In this document: positions 1-6,917 of the stretch, piece after piece
Numbering within the stretch: position 1 is the stretch's first letter
Layout: every line of letters begins with the position of its first letter
From: Candidatus Eiseniibacteriota bacterium
GTDB taxonomy: Bacteria > Eisenbacteria > RBG-16-71-46
Length of the DNA: 11,123 nucleotides
Assembly: GCA_005893365.1 (NCBI GenBank)
Contig: VBPB01000143.1
Span: 1-11,123 of the forward strand
Reading direction: 5' to 3'
Notes under the pieces: generated by a model
Told to the model about the DNA's origin: nothing
The model's input: only the letters and a program-made list of their open reading frames with translations
Databases searched by the model: none
Program-made: the position numbers and the translations under genes

Positions 1-552
1 GAGCCCGGCCGCGTCCAGCAGGCCGCGGTAGCGGATCATCGAGCGCATGCGGTTGTGCGCGGCCAGGGTACCCATGTCGCTGAAGGTGTCCGAGATCAGC
101 AGCAGGCCCTTGGGGGCCACCGCCGCCGCCAGGTGGGTGACCGCGGTCTCCCAGCGGGCGTCGTCGGTGATGTGGTAGAGCACGTCGAACGCGTTGACCA
201 GATCGTGGCGCCCGGGGACCGGCTGCTCCCCCACGTCGGCCAGCACGAAGGTGGCCTCGGGATGGCGCCGCGCCAGCGTCGCGACCGAGGTCGGGGCGAT
301 GTCGACCCCGGTGACGCGGGCGCCGCGCTCGAGATAGTAGGCGGTGAAGAACCCGGTGCCGCAGCCCACGTCGAGCACCGTCCGGCCGCGCGGATCGAAT
401 CCCTGGGCGGCCAGGGCCCTAGTCAGCACGCGCCGCCGCAGCCGGTAGCAGGCCCGGTTGTAGGCGAGCGAGAGCCCGGTCTCCCCGCTGCCGCGCAGGT
501 CGAAGTGCCCGGCGAGCCGCTCCTCCCAGAACTCCCGCGGCCGGTAGCTCAC
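1..552 (-). CDS. Class I SAM-dependent methyltransferase (3' end outside window)
   Basis: The first 184 codons of a Rossmann-fold methyltransferase of the Methyltransf_11/25 type; the end lies beyond the left edge. I read the start as GTG at 552-550, which overlaps the nadD stop as GTGA; no ATG is available, so an ATG-only search misses this gene. Visible motifs: motif I V-L-D-V-G-C-G-T-G-F-F at residues 59-69 (SAM binding), the acidic residue after beta 2 in G-V-D-I at about residue 84 (ribose contact), and F-D-V-L-Y-H-I, the usual post-motif-II strand. The N-terminal stretch Y-R-P-R-E-F-W-E-E-R-L is common in small-molecule or sugar methyltransferases that sit in mixed operons. The substrate cannot be told from sequence. 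Coupling to nadD suggests co-expression, not necessarily a shared pathway. The fold call is firm; the role is unknown. Confidence 0.82.
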   Translation of the reverse strand, partial: MSYRPREFWEERLAGHFDLRGSGETGLSLAYNRACYRLRRRVLTRALAAQGFDPRGRTVLDVGCGTGFFTAYYLERGARVTGVDIAPTSVATLARRHPEATFVLADVGEQPVPGRHDLVNAFDVLYHITDDARWETAVTHLAAAVAPKGLLLISDTFSDMGTLAAHNRMRSMIRYRGLLDAAGL

Positions 553-1145
553 GCGCGCCGCCGATAGAGGCGGTGGCGCGCGATGTAGGCCGCGACCGCG
601 TCGGGCACCAGATAGCGCACCGAGCGGCCGGCCCGCACGCGGGCGCGCACCAGGCTCGAGGAGAGCGCGATCTCGGCGTTGTCGAGCCGCACGATGCCCC
701 CGCGCCGGGCGGGCCCTCGGACCCGCGGCGCGGCCCCCGCCCCCGGGCGGCCCGCCACCACCAGGGTCGCGAGGCGCAGGATCGCCTCCGGCTCGTGCCA
801 GGTCGCGAAGTCGTCGAGGCTGTCGGCGCCGATCAGGAGATAGAGCCGGGCCCGCGGGCGCTCGGCCGCCACCGCCCGCAGGGTCGCGACGGTGAACGAC
901 GGACCGCCGCGGCGGATCTCGAGGGTGGAGACCGTGAAGGCGGGATTCCCGCGCACCGCGCGCCGGGTCATCGCCAGGCGCGCCGCCGCCTTGGCGATGG
1001 TGGCGCCGCGCTTGTGGGGCGGCTGGCCGGCGGGGACGAAGCGCACCTCGTCGAGTCGCAGGCGGTCGCGGGCGTGCTCGGCGAGCGCCAGGTGGCCGAG
1101 GTGCGGCGGGTCGAAGGTGCCGCCGAACAGGCCGATGCGTCGCAT
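549..1145 (-). CDS. nadD: Nicotinate-nucleotide adenylyltransferase
   Basis: NadD transfers AMP from ATP to nicotinate mononucleotide to give deamido-NAD, the penultimate step of NAD synthesis, in the cytoplasm. The 198-residue product has the family's usual length. It shows the nucleotidyltransferase signature G-G-T-F-D-P-P-H-L-G-H at residues 8-18 (HxGH ATP-binding motif), P-A-G-Q-P-P-H-K at 38-45, I-G-A-D-S at 105-109 with the following W at 116, and the C-terminal S-S-S-L-V-R motif at 162-167 that corresponds to ISSTxxR. The ATG at 1145-1143 directly precedes the conserved strand and lies 2 bases after the bamD-like stop codon, so the start is well fixed. A longer open frame runs upstream to 1952, but it is only the antiphase reading of the bamD-like gene. 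The TGA stop overlaps the GTG of the methyltransferase gene. Confidence 0.95.
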   Translation of the reverse strand: MRRIGLFGGTFDPPHLGHLALAEHARDRLRLDEVRFVPAGQPPHKRGATIAKAAARLAMTRRAVRGNPAFTVSTLEIRRGGPSFTVATLRAVAAERPRARLYLLIGADSLDDFATWHEPEAILRLATLVVAGRPGAGAAPRVRGPARRGGIVRLDNAEIALSSSLVRARVRAGRSVRYLVPDAVAAYIARHRLYRRRA

Positions 1146-1147
1146 GG

Positions 1148-1909
1148 CTACGACCGGCGTTCGAGACGCTTCCGCTCGCGGGCCGCGCGCTGGGCGACCG
1201 GCCGGCCGGCGTAGCGTTCCTCGATGCCCTTGAACTGCGTGATGGCCTCCTCGCGGCGGCCGTCGCGGGCGTCGCAGAGGGCCAGGCCCAGCTCCGCCTC
1301 GGCCAGCCAGACGGTGTCGGCGTACTCGGTCGTCACCCTGCGGAAGTAGACGCGCGCGGGCTCGATGTGGCGCAGCTGGAGATACAGCCTCGCGGTGCGG
1401 ATGAGCTTGTCGGCGAGCCGGGTGCGGCAGGCCAGGATGCGCTGCTGCGCCTCGCCGACGCGCCAGTGCTCGGGGAAGTCGCGCGCGTAGCGCTGCCACT
1501 CCCCGAGCGCCTTGAGCGTGAACTCCTGATCGAAGTCGGCCGAGCGCGACTGGGCGAAGTCGGCCTCGGCCAGCCCGAATCGGGCGGCCGCGCTCGAGTC
1601 GCTCTCGGGGTAGTCGCGCAGCAGCCGCTCGAAGTCGCCGCTGGCCGCCACCCAGTCCTTGTTCCTGAGGTGGCAGTCGCCCAACAGGAACAGGGCCTCG
1701 TCCACGTCCGCCGCGCCCCCGTTGTTGGTCACGTAGAGGCTGAGGAGCTCGGCGGCGGTCCCGTAGTCGCCGCGGTCGTGGAGCGTGCGCGCCAGCGTCA
1801 GGCGCTCCGCCTCCGAATGGACCGTGGGCATCAGTCCGGCGCCGCAGCCGGCGAGCACCAGCGGCACGAGCAGCGCGGCGATGCGCCGCGCGAGCGAACG
1901 TCGGATCAC
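1148..1909 (-). CDS. bamD: BamD-like outer-membrane assembly lipoprotein (TPR protein)
   Basis: A 253-residue lipoprotein. A type II signal peptide with an R-R-S-L-A-R-R n-region and a hydrophobic core ends in the lipobox L-A-G-C, with Cys22 the lipidated residue; glycine at +2 gives no inner-membrane retention signal. The mature part is helical and made of TPR-like repeats, with tracts such as Y-G-T-A-A-E-L-L, A-A-S-G-D-F-E-R-L-L-R-D-Y-P and E-W-Q-R-Y-A-R-D-F-P-E-H. This layout and length match BamD (about 245 residues in E. coli), which works with BamA to insert beta-barrel proteins. The start is GTG at 1909-1907, with a clean Shine-Dalgarno AGGAG six bases upstream. An open extension to 2263 would read through a repeat element and is not real. 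The gene is followed after 2 bases by nadD. A YbgF/CpoB-like TPR lipoprotein is the main alternative. Confidence 0.8.
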   Translation of the reverse strand: MIRRSLARRIAALLVPLVLAGCGAGLMPTVHSEAERLTLARTLHDRGDYGTAAELLSLYVTNNGGAADVDEALFLLGDCHLRNKDWVAASGDFERLLRDYPESDSSAAARFGLAEADFAQSRSADFDQEFTLKALGEWQRYARDFPEHWRVGEAQQRILACRTRLADKLIRTARLYLQLRHIEPARVYFRRVTTEYADTVWLAEAELGLALCDARDGRREEAITQFKGIEERYAGRPVAQRAARERKRLERRS

Positions 1910-1913
1910 GAGG

Positions 1914-1920
1914 TCTCCTA
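1914..1920 (-). promoter_or_regulatory. Shine-Dalgarno of the bamD-like gene
   Basis: Read on the minus strand, TAGGAGA is followed by four bases (CCTC) and then the GTG start codon at 1909; the AGGAG core is six bases from the start. It decides the start of the lipoprotein gene. Its first bases belong to the CTAG that borders the repeat element, so the ribosome site sits exactly at the insertion boundary. Confidence 0.7.
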
Positions 1921-2085
1921 GTGTCCCGTCCCAGAAGTAGCTTGACCACCAAGGCTGCCGCTGCGCCCGGCGGGCAAGGCGCGACGACGAAGTCGTATCA
2001 GTGAGATACCTCGAGGAGGAGCAACGCCGGCCGCCGGGATGCAGCGGCAGCCGACTGGCAAGGTACTTCTGGGACGGGACACTAG
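1918..2085. mobile_element. MITE-like palindromic element with CTAG target duplication
   Basis: A 160-base element (1922-2081) lies between two copies of CTAG (1918-1921 and 2082-2085). The ends are perfect inverted repeats over 23 bases counting the flank (1917-1939 against 2086-2064), with the core TGTCCCGTCCCAGAAGTA. The arms keep pairing inward with interruptions: CTTG, then GGCTGCCGCTGC (1953-1964 against 2041-2052), then CCCGGCGG (1966-1973 against 2031-2038). The 57-base centre carries two small hairpins: ACGAC/GTCGT with loop GAA (1984-1996), and GTATC/GATAC with loop AGTGA (1995-2009). It has no transposase or convincing coding capacity. The layout is that of a miniature inverted-repeat transposable element mobilised in trans. 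A 4-base CTAG duplication fits IS5-group-like target choice, and a 2-base TA duplication (Tc1/IS630-like) fits equally well, so the parent family is unresolved. Confidence 0.8.
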
Positions 2086-2828
2086 GGCCGATTCTGGAAG
2101 AACAGGGCGACCAGGCCGCCGATGATGGCGATGACGGCGATGGGCTCGAGCGCCTTGCCGGCGCTGCGCGTCGGCACCTCGCCCTTGAGGTCGGCATAGC
2201 GCGCGTCCTCGACCAGCGGGAGCTGGCCGCGCGGGAACGCGTCCACCAGGTTGTGGACGGCATCGCCGGTCCAGCGCACCGTGGAGTGGGTCGGGTCGCG
2301 CAGCGTGAGCGCCCCCTCCACCAGCGCCTGCCGCTCGATCTTGACCCGGCCCGGGAGCCAGCCGCGCAACCTAAGATAGGTGACGCGCGCCGAGGCCAGC
2401 TGGTACTCCAGCACCGGCACGTCCGGGCCGCCCGCGATCGCCAGCAGGCTGTCGTCTGGGAGGATGCCGCGGCGCACGATGACGGTCATGCCGCGCTTGG
2501 CCAGCACGCGCAGCACCGCGTGCTCGACCACGAAGTTGAGCGGATGGCTCTCGGCGGGCGCCACCAGCACGCGGCCGCCGCTGTCGAGCGGCACGGTGGT
2601 GAGCGCCTTCTCGAACGCCACGTAGGCGACCGTGGTCACCAGCTGGAGGTTGGTGAGCGGCACGCGCGGGCCCCGCACCCGCACGATCGGCTCCAGGATG
2701 GGCTCGGCGACCGCGAGCACGGTGTCCACCTTGGGCGCGGGACCGCTCGAGTAGCGGAACGTCTTGGCCCCGGCCGGGGCGACCACCAGCAGGGCACCCA
2801 GCAGGGCCATCGTGCACGAGGGACGCAT
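2082..2828 (-). CDS. Unrecognised exported protein with signal peptide and C-terminal membrane anchor
   Basis: I do not recognise this 248-residue protein. It begins with a hydrophobic signal segment (M-A-L-L-G-A-L-L-V-V-A) and a plausible signal-peptidase site A-G-A/K after residue 21. It ends in one hydrophobic helix at about residues 228-244 (P-I-A-V-I-A-I-I-G-G-L-V-A-L-F-F), followed by the short tail Q-N-R-P. The part between looks like a soluble alpha/beta domain, with segments such as V-L-V-A-P-A-E-S-H-P-L-N-F-V-V-E-H and V-L-E-Y-Q-L-A-S-A-R-V-T-Y-L-R-L-R. The ATG at 2828 overlaps the rimO stop (TGATG) and has AGAGGA about eight bases upstream. The TAG stop lies inside the CTAG at the border of the repeat element. 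The next gene is a bamD-like lipoprotein, so an envelope role is possible but unproven. Confidence 0.75.
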   Translation of the reverse strand: MRPSCTMALLGALLVVAPAGAKTFRYSSGPAPKVDTVLAVAEPILEPIVRVRGPRVPLTNLQLVTTVAYVAFEKALTTVPLDSGGRVLVAPAESHPLNFVVEHAVLRVLAKRGMTVIVRRGILPDDSLLAIAGGPDVPVLEYQLASARVTYLRLRGWLPGRVKIERQALVEGALTLRDPTHSTVRWTGDAVHNLVDAFPRGQLPLVEDARYADLKGEVPTRSAGKALEPIAVIAIIGGLVALFFQNRP

Positions 2829-4276
2829 CAGCGGGATCCTCTCAGGAGGGGGGATGTCTCGAGGACGATCGGCTCCGGGCGCGCCGGCGCGTCGACGCGC
2901 GCCAGCAGATCGTACGCCGAGGCGCCGACGACGCGGACCGGGACCAACCTCCCCGGCGTCAGCCCCTCGCCTTCCACCACCAGCCCCCCGTCCACCTCCC
3001 ACGCCGAGCCGGCGGTGCGCGCCGCCCACGCCGCCGGGGCGCCCGCGCGCCGCCGCCCGGGGGCCGGGCCGTCGATCATCACCGTCACGCGCTCGCCGAT
3101 GCGCCGCGACAGCCGCTCGGCCGACAGCCGCTGCTGCTTGGCCAGCAGTCGGGCGCGCCGCCGCCGCCGCTCCGCGACCGGGACCTGGCCGCGCATCCCG
3201 TAAGACGGGGTCTCGATCTCGCGCTCGTAGGCGAACACCACCACGTGGTCGAAGGGCTCCTCCTCCAGATACTGCTCCAGCTCGGCGACGTGCGCCTCGG
3301 TCTCGCCGGGGAAGCCGACGATGAAGTTGGTGCGGAAGGCGACCCCCGGGATGCCGGCCTTGATGCGCCGGACCAGCGCGCGGGTGTCCTGAGCGGTCAT
3401 GCCGCGGCCCATCGTGCGCAGCGGCTCGGCCGCGATGTGCTGGAGCGGCATGTCCACGTAGGGCACCACCCGCTTGGCATGGGCCCACACCTCGATCAAG
3501 CGGTCGCTCCACAGCCGCGGGTAGGTGTAGTGCACGCGGATCCAGTCGAGGCCCGCGACCGTGTCGAGGGCGGCCAGCAGGTCGGCCAGCGCCGGCCGTC
3601 CCGGCAGGTCGGTGCCGTAGCCGGTGGTGTCCTGGCCGATGAGGTTGAGCTCGCGCACGCCGGAGCGCGCCAGGCGTGAGGCCTCGGCCTTGAGGTCCGC
3701 GATCGGGCGGCTCCTCTGGTCGCCGCGCAGGCGCGGGATGATACAGAAGGTGCAGCGGTGGTCGCAGCCCTCGGAGATCTTGAGGTAGGCGAGATGGCGC
3801 GGCGTGGACAGGGCGCGCGGCACGCGGTCGTCGAGCGCACCCCCCGGTGATTCGATGCGCGCCCGGCGCGCGCCGCCCGCCAGCACGTGACGGGCGGCGA
3901 GCGCCACCTCGCGCCACTGGCCGGTGCCGAGCACCGCGTCCACCTCGGGGAAGTCGTCGAGCAGCGAGCCGCCGGCGCGCTGCGCCAGGCAGCCGGTCAC
4001 GATCAGGCCGCGCAGCCGGCCCGCCTGCTTCAAGGCGGCGATCTTGGCGATGGTCTCGCGCGACTCGCGCACCGCGCTGGCCAGGAACGCGCAGGTGTTG
4101 ACCACCGCCACGTCCGCCTCGCGGGCGTCGCCCACGGTGCGGAAGCCGTCCGCCACCATGAGGCCGAGCATGGCCTCGGAGTCCACCGTGTTCTTGGGGC
4201 AGCCGAGGGTGACGAACGCCAGCGTCGGGGTCGCGGCCGCGCGGGGGGCGCGGACCGGGCTCGCAGGGCGCGTCAC
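2828..4276 (-). CDS. rimO: Ribosomal protein S12 methylthiotransferase RimO
   Basis: RimO adds a methylthio group to the conserved aspartate of ribosomal protein S12, using two 4Fe-4S clusters and SAM. The 482-residue product shows all three MTTase parts. The N-terminal UPF0004 domain has cluster cysteines Cys26 (L-G-C-P-K-N), Cys62 (N-T-C-A-F) and Cys96 (T-G-C-L-A-Q-R). The radical-SAM domain has C-D-H-R-C-T-F-C at residues 171-178 (CxxxCxxC), followed by I-I-P-R-L-R-G. A C-terminal TRAM-like domain starts near R-V-T-V-M-I-D-G. The tract L-I-G-Q-D-T-T-G-Y-G-T-D and the L-G-C-P-K-N start are typical of RimO rather than MiaB. The GTG start at 4276 overlaps the ftsK stop as GTGA. The frame is open far upstream, but there it reads the other frame of the ftsK motor. 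The length is slightly above the usual 430-450 residues because of a short Ala/Pro-rich leader and an insert in the TRAM region. Confidence 0.95.
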   Translation of the reverse strand: MTRPASPVRAPRAAATPTLAFVTLGCPKNTVDSEAMLGLMVADGFRTVGDAREADVAVVNTCAFLASAVRESRETIAKIAALKQAGRLRGLIVTGCLAQRAGGSLLDDFPEVDAVLGTGQWREVALAARHVLAGGARRARIESPGGALDDRVPRALSTPRHLAYLKISEGCDHRCTFCIIPRLRGDQRSRPIADLKAEASRLARSGVRELNLIGQDTTGYGTDLPGRPALADLLAALDTVAGLDWIRVHYTYPRLWSDRLIEVWAHAKRVVPYVDMPLQHIAAEPLRTMGRGMTAQDTRALVRRIKAGIPGVAFRTNFIVGFPGETEAHVAELEQYLEEEPFDHVVVFAYEREIETPSYGMRGQVPVAERRRRRARLLAKQQRLSAERLSRRIGERVTVMIDGPAPGRRRAGAPAAWAARTAGSAWEVDGGLVVEGEGLTPGRLVPVRVVGASAYDLLARVDAPARPEPIVLETSPLLRGSR

Positions 4277-6547
4277 TCGAGGCCCCGATCCTCGAGCCAG
4301 CGCTCGTCCACCAGCACGTCGCGCGCCTTGCTGCCCTGGAAGGGGCCGACCACGCCCAGGTTCTCGAGCTGGTCCATGAGCCGGCCGGCGCGCGAGTAGC
4401 CCACCTTGAGCCGGCGCTGCAGCAGCGAGGTCGAGCCCTGCTGATGGGTGACCACCAGGCGCGCCGCCTCGTGGATGAGCGCGTCGTCGAACTCGCCGCC
4501 CTCGCCGCCCTCCTCCTCGTCGGCGTCCGACAGCGTGGCGTCGGTGGCGAGCGGCGGGGCGGCGCCGGGCGTCGCCTTCGCGCGCCAGAACTCGACCACG
4601 CGCGCGGTCTCCTCCTCCGAGACGTAGGCGCCGTGGATGCGGTAGGGCTCGGGCTTGCCGGCGGGCGTGAACAGCATGTCGCCGTGGCCGAGCAGGTTCT
4701 CGGCGCCGTTCATGTCGAGCACGGTGCGCGAGTCGGTCTTGCTCGCCACCTGGAAGGCCACGCGCGACGGGAAGTTCGCCTTGATCACGCCGGTGATGAC
4801 GTCCACCGACGGGCGCTGGGTGGCGAGCACGAGGTGGATGCCCACCGCGCGCGCCATCTGCGCCAGCCGCGCGATCGGCTCCTCGATCTCGGCCGGCACC
4901 GTCAGCATGAGGTCGGCGAGCTCGTCGATCATCACCACCACGTAGGAGAGCGCCTCGGGGGGCGCCGCGGGCCGGCCGTCGGGCGTGGCGGGGCCGGTCG
5001 GCACCAGCCCGGCCGCGACCTTGTCGTTGTACGCGGCGATGTTCCGCGCGCCGCAGGTGGCCATGAGCTTGTAGCGCTTCTCCATCTCGGAGACGCCCCA
5101 GCGCAGGGCGCGGCTCGCGCGCTTGGCCTCGGTGATCACCGGCATGACCAGATGCGGGATGCCGTTGTAGGCGGACAGCTCGAGCATCTTGGGATCGATC
5201 AGGACCATCTGCAGCGTCTTGGGGGTGTGCTGGAACAGCAGGCCGGTGATGATCGCGTTGAGGCAGACGCTCTTGCCCGAACCGGTCGCCCCCGCCACCA
5301 GCACGTGCGGCATCTTGGTCAGGTCGGCCACGAACGGACGGCCCACCACGTCGACGCCCATCGGCACCTTGAGCGCCGCGTCGCTGGCCTCGTACTCCGC
5401 CGAGGCGAGCACCTCCCGGAGATACACCGTCCGGCGGCTGCGGTTCGGGATCTCGACGCCGACCGCCCCCTTGCCGGGGATGGGCGCCAGGATGCGGATG
5501 CGCTGGGCGCGCAGCGCCAGCGCCAGGTCGTCCTCGCGCGAGACGATCTGGTTGACCTTGACCCCGGCGGCGGGCTCGAACTCGAAGGTGGTGACCACCG
5601 GCCCGGGGTGGATCTCGGTGACCCGGCCATGGATGTCGAAGTCGGCGAGCTTGGCCGCCAGCAGCTCGGCCTCGGCGTTGAGCTCGGCGGCACTCATCAG
5701 ATCCTCCTGCTGCGCCGGCAGGGCGAGCAGGCTCAGGGTCGGGAACGCCTCGGTCGGCACCGGTCCGGTCGGGGCTGCCGGCGTGTGGCCGTTGGCGCCC
5801 GCGGGGATGGGCGGCTTGGGGCGCGGCCGGGCCGGCTGGCGCGGCGGCATGAGCGGGAGCGTGAGCTGGTCCACCTGGCCGCCCGGGCCCTGGGCCATGG
5901 CCGGCTTGGCCGCGGGCGTGGCGCCCGCGGTCTCGCCGACGATGCGCGGCCGGCTCTTGGCCTCGGCCGGCTCCGGCCTCGTGGCTCTCCTGCCACGAGC
6001 GCCCGAGCCGGGCCAACCCCGCGAACGGGGCGAGCAGCGTGCCGCGCAGCAGCGGCTTGAGCCAGTGGAAGCCCAGCTCGCTCGCCGCCAGCACGGTCAC
6101 GCCGAGCAGGGCCCCCGCCACGATCCACGAGCCCACGCCGCCGAGCGCCGAGCGCATCGCCAGCGAGCCCGCGAGCCCCCAGCCGCCGGTCCAGGTCGCG
6201 CGCGCGAGGCCGCCCAGGCCGAACAGCGTGCAGACCTCGAAGGCGATCAGGGCGCCGAGCAGCGTGGTCAGGAGCAGCGGGGCGACCGGACGGTCGCGGA
6301 AGCGGTTCACCGACCAGGCGCCGGCGATGAGCGGGGCGCCGAAGGCGGCGACCCGCCCCACCGCCCAGATCAGGGCGAAGGCGAGGGTCGCCCCCACCGG
6401 CCCGCAGGCGTTCGCGGCCGTCCAGGGGCGCGCGAACGGCAGCGGCGGCTGGTAGGTCGCCACACTGGCGAGCGTCAGCACCGACAGCGCCCCGAGCAGC
6501 AGGGCGATGATCTGGCGGCGGCTTGTGGTCGAGATGGGTGAGGCCAC
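4273..6547 (-). CDS. ftsK: DNA translocase FtsK, split by one frameshift
   Basis: FtsK anchors at the division septum and pumps DNA so that chromosome termini segregate. The membrane part is read from GTG at 6547 down to about 6000, with four or five hydrophobic segments (for example I-I-A-L-L-L-G-A-L-S-V-L-T-L-A-S-V). The linker and motor are read in another frame, open from 5898 (and upstream) to the TGA at 4273. Counted from Met at 5898, the motor has Walker A G-A-T-G-S-G-K-S at residues 203-210, Walker B V-V-M-I-D-E-L-A-D-L at 321-330, and a C-terminal gamma winged helix from about 470 (S-T-S-L-L-Q-R-R-L-K-V-G-Y-S-R-A) that reads KOPS-type sequences. The span is 2275 bases, one more than a multiple of three; removing one base gives 757 residues, normal for the family. 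AAGGGAG lies 14 bases before the GTG, a long spacing, so the start is the least certain point. Confidence 0.9.
5978..5999 (-). other. Hairpin at the ftsK frameshift zone
   Basis: A perfect 8-base-pair stem, CTCGTGGC/GCCACGAG, with a 6-base loop. On the coding strand the loop reads AGGAGA, a Shine-Dalgarno-like sequence. The change from membrane frame to motor frame must fall near here: upstream codons read R-S-W-Q-E-S-H-E, and the motor frame resumes as A-T-R-P-E-P-A-E-A-K-S-R-P-R-I-V, a normal FtsK linker. The shift is +1 on the coding strand (one extra base, or two missing). I see no A/T-rich slippery heptamer. An indel at a palindrome, whether real or an assembly error, is the simplest reading. 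Confidence 0.6.
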
Positions 6548-6699
6548 GATCGGCCGGATGGCTCCCTTAGGATGGATGACGCCGACTTGGGGCCGCGGGT
6601 CTGGCCCGGTCGTGCGGCGTGGCGCGCGTCGGCCCTTGGGGCGGCCGGACACGCTCGCCCGCCTCCCTGGCGGGCACCGGTCCGGCATTGTGCAACAGA

Positions 6700-6747
6700 C
6701 CCCGTCCGCGGGCAACGGGGGTTCCGGACCCGGGATCCGGGCGGTCC
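6700..6747. other. Two adjacent GC-rich hairpins
   Basis: The first pairs CCCCGT (6700-6705) with ACGGGG (6715-6720) around a 9-base loop. The second pairs CCCGG (6729-6733) with CCGGG (6737-6741) around GAT, extended after a 3-base bulge by GGA/TCC (6726-6728 and 6745-6747). Neither has a following T-run on either strand. They lie in the shared upstream region and could be regulatory, but this is not shown. Confidence 0.45.
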
Positions 6748-6781
6748 GCGCACACGCGGCGGCGGGCGGGTTGTGCGTCGG

Positions 6782-6865
6782 GTCGGGCGTCGAGTCGGGC
6801 GCCGAGTCGGGCGTCGGGTCGGGCGTCGGGTCGGGCGTCGGGTCGGGCGTCGGGTCGGGCGTCGC
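6782..6865. repeat. Tandem repeat, seven copies of a 12-base unit
   Basis: The unit is GTCGGGCGTCGG. Seven consecutive copies run without spacers. Copies 3 to 6 are identical, the first ends in A, the second has two changes (GTCGGGCGCCGA) and the last ends in C. Within the unit GTCGGG and CGTCGG are themselves near-repeats, so there is a 6-base sub-period. Because 12 is a multiple of three, all frames translate into 4-residue repeats (such as T-P-D-P), which keep long spurious frames open. It ends about 50 bases before the glycosyltransferase start. It is a simple minisatellite, with no CRISPR-like spacing. Confidence 0.9.
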
Positions 6866-6917
6866 GTGCCAAGGCCGGATTGCCACGGCCACCATCGCTT
6901 CACTAGCCTCGCCGCCC

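Larger units (their letters stand above)
6548..6917. other. Divergent intergenic region between ftsK and the glycosyltransferase gene
   Basis: These 370 bases separate two divergently transcribed genes and must hold both promoters, but I cannot pick convincing -35/-10 pairs in this GC-rich sequence. What can be seen: the candidate ftsK ribosome site (CTCCCTT on the plus strand, 6562-6568), two strong GC hairpins (6700-6720 and 6726-6747), and a 12-base tandem repeat (6782-6865). All six frames are largely open here, but the translations are low-complexity and I call no gene. Confidence 0.6.

Noticed and set aside
1910..2263. N-terminal extension of the bamD-like gene
   Set aside because: It would translate through the palindromic element. 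The GTG at 1909 has a good Shine-Dalgarno and is followed at once by a lipoprotein signal peptide.
5978..6030. Programmed frameshift in ftsK as the leading explanation
   Set aside because: An SD-like loop and hairpin are present, but there is no slippery heptamer or rare-codon/stop arrangement of known +1 sites. An indel is simpler.
4444..6060. Long plus-strand open frames opposite ftsK (also 2001-3203 and 5189-6541)
   Set aside because: They are His/Arg/Gly- or Ala/Ser-rich translations with no motif, lying antisense to well-recognised genes. This is expected at this GC content.
6782..6865. CRISPR array
   Set aside because: Units are only 12 bases and adjoin without spacers; there is no cas gene.
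6507..6917. N-terminal extension of the glycosyltransferase through the repeat region
   Set aside because: The added 137 residues are low-complexity (G-V-G-S-type repeats) and overlap the ftsK start. The ATG at 6918 leads directly into a basic N-terminus and first membrane helix.
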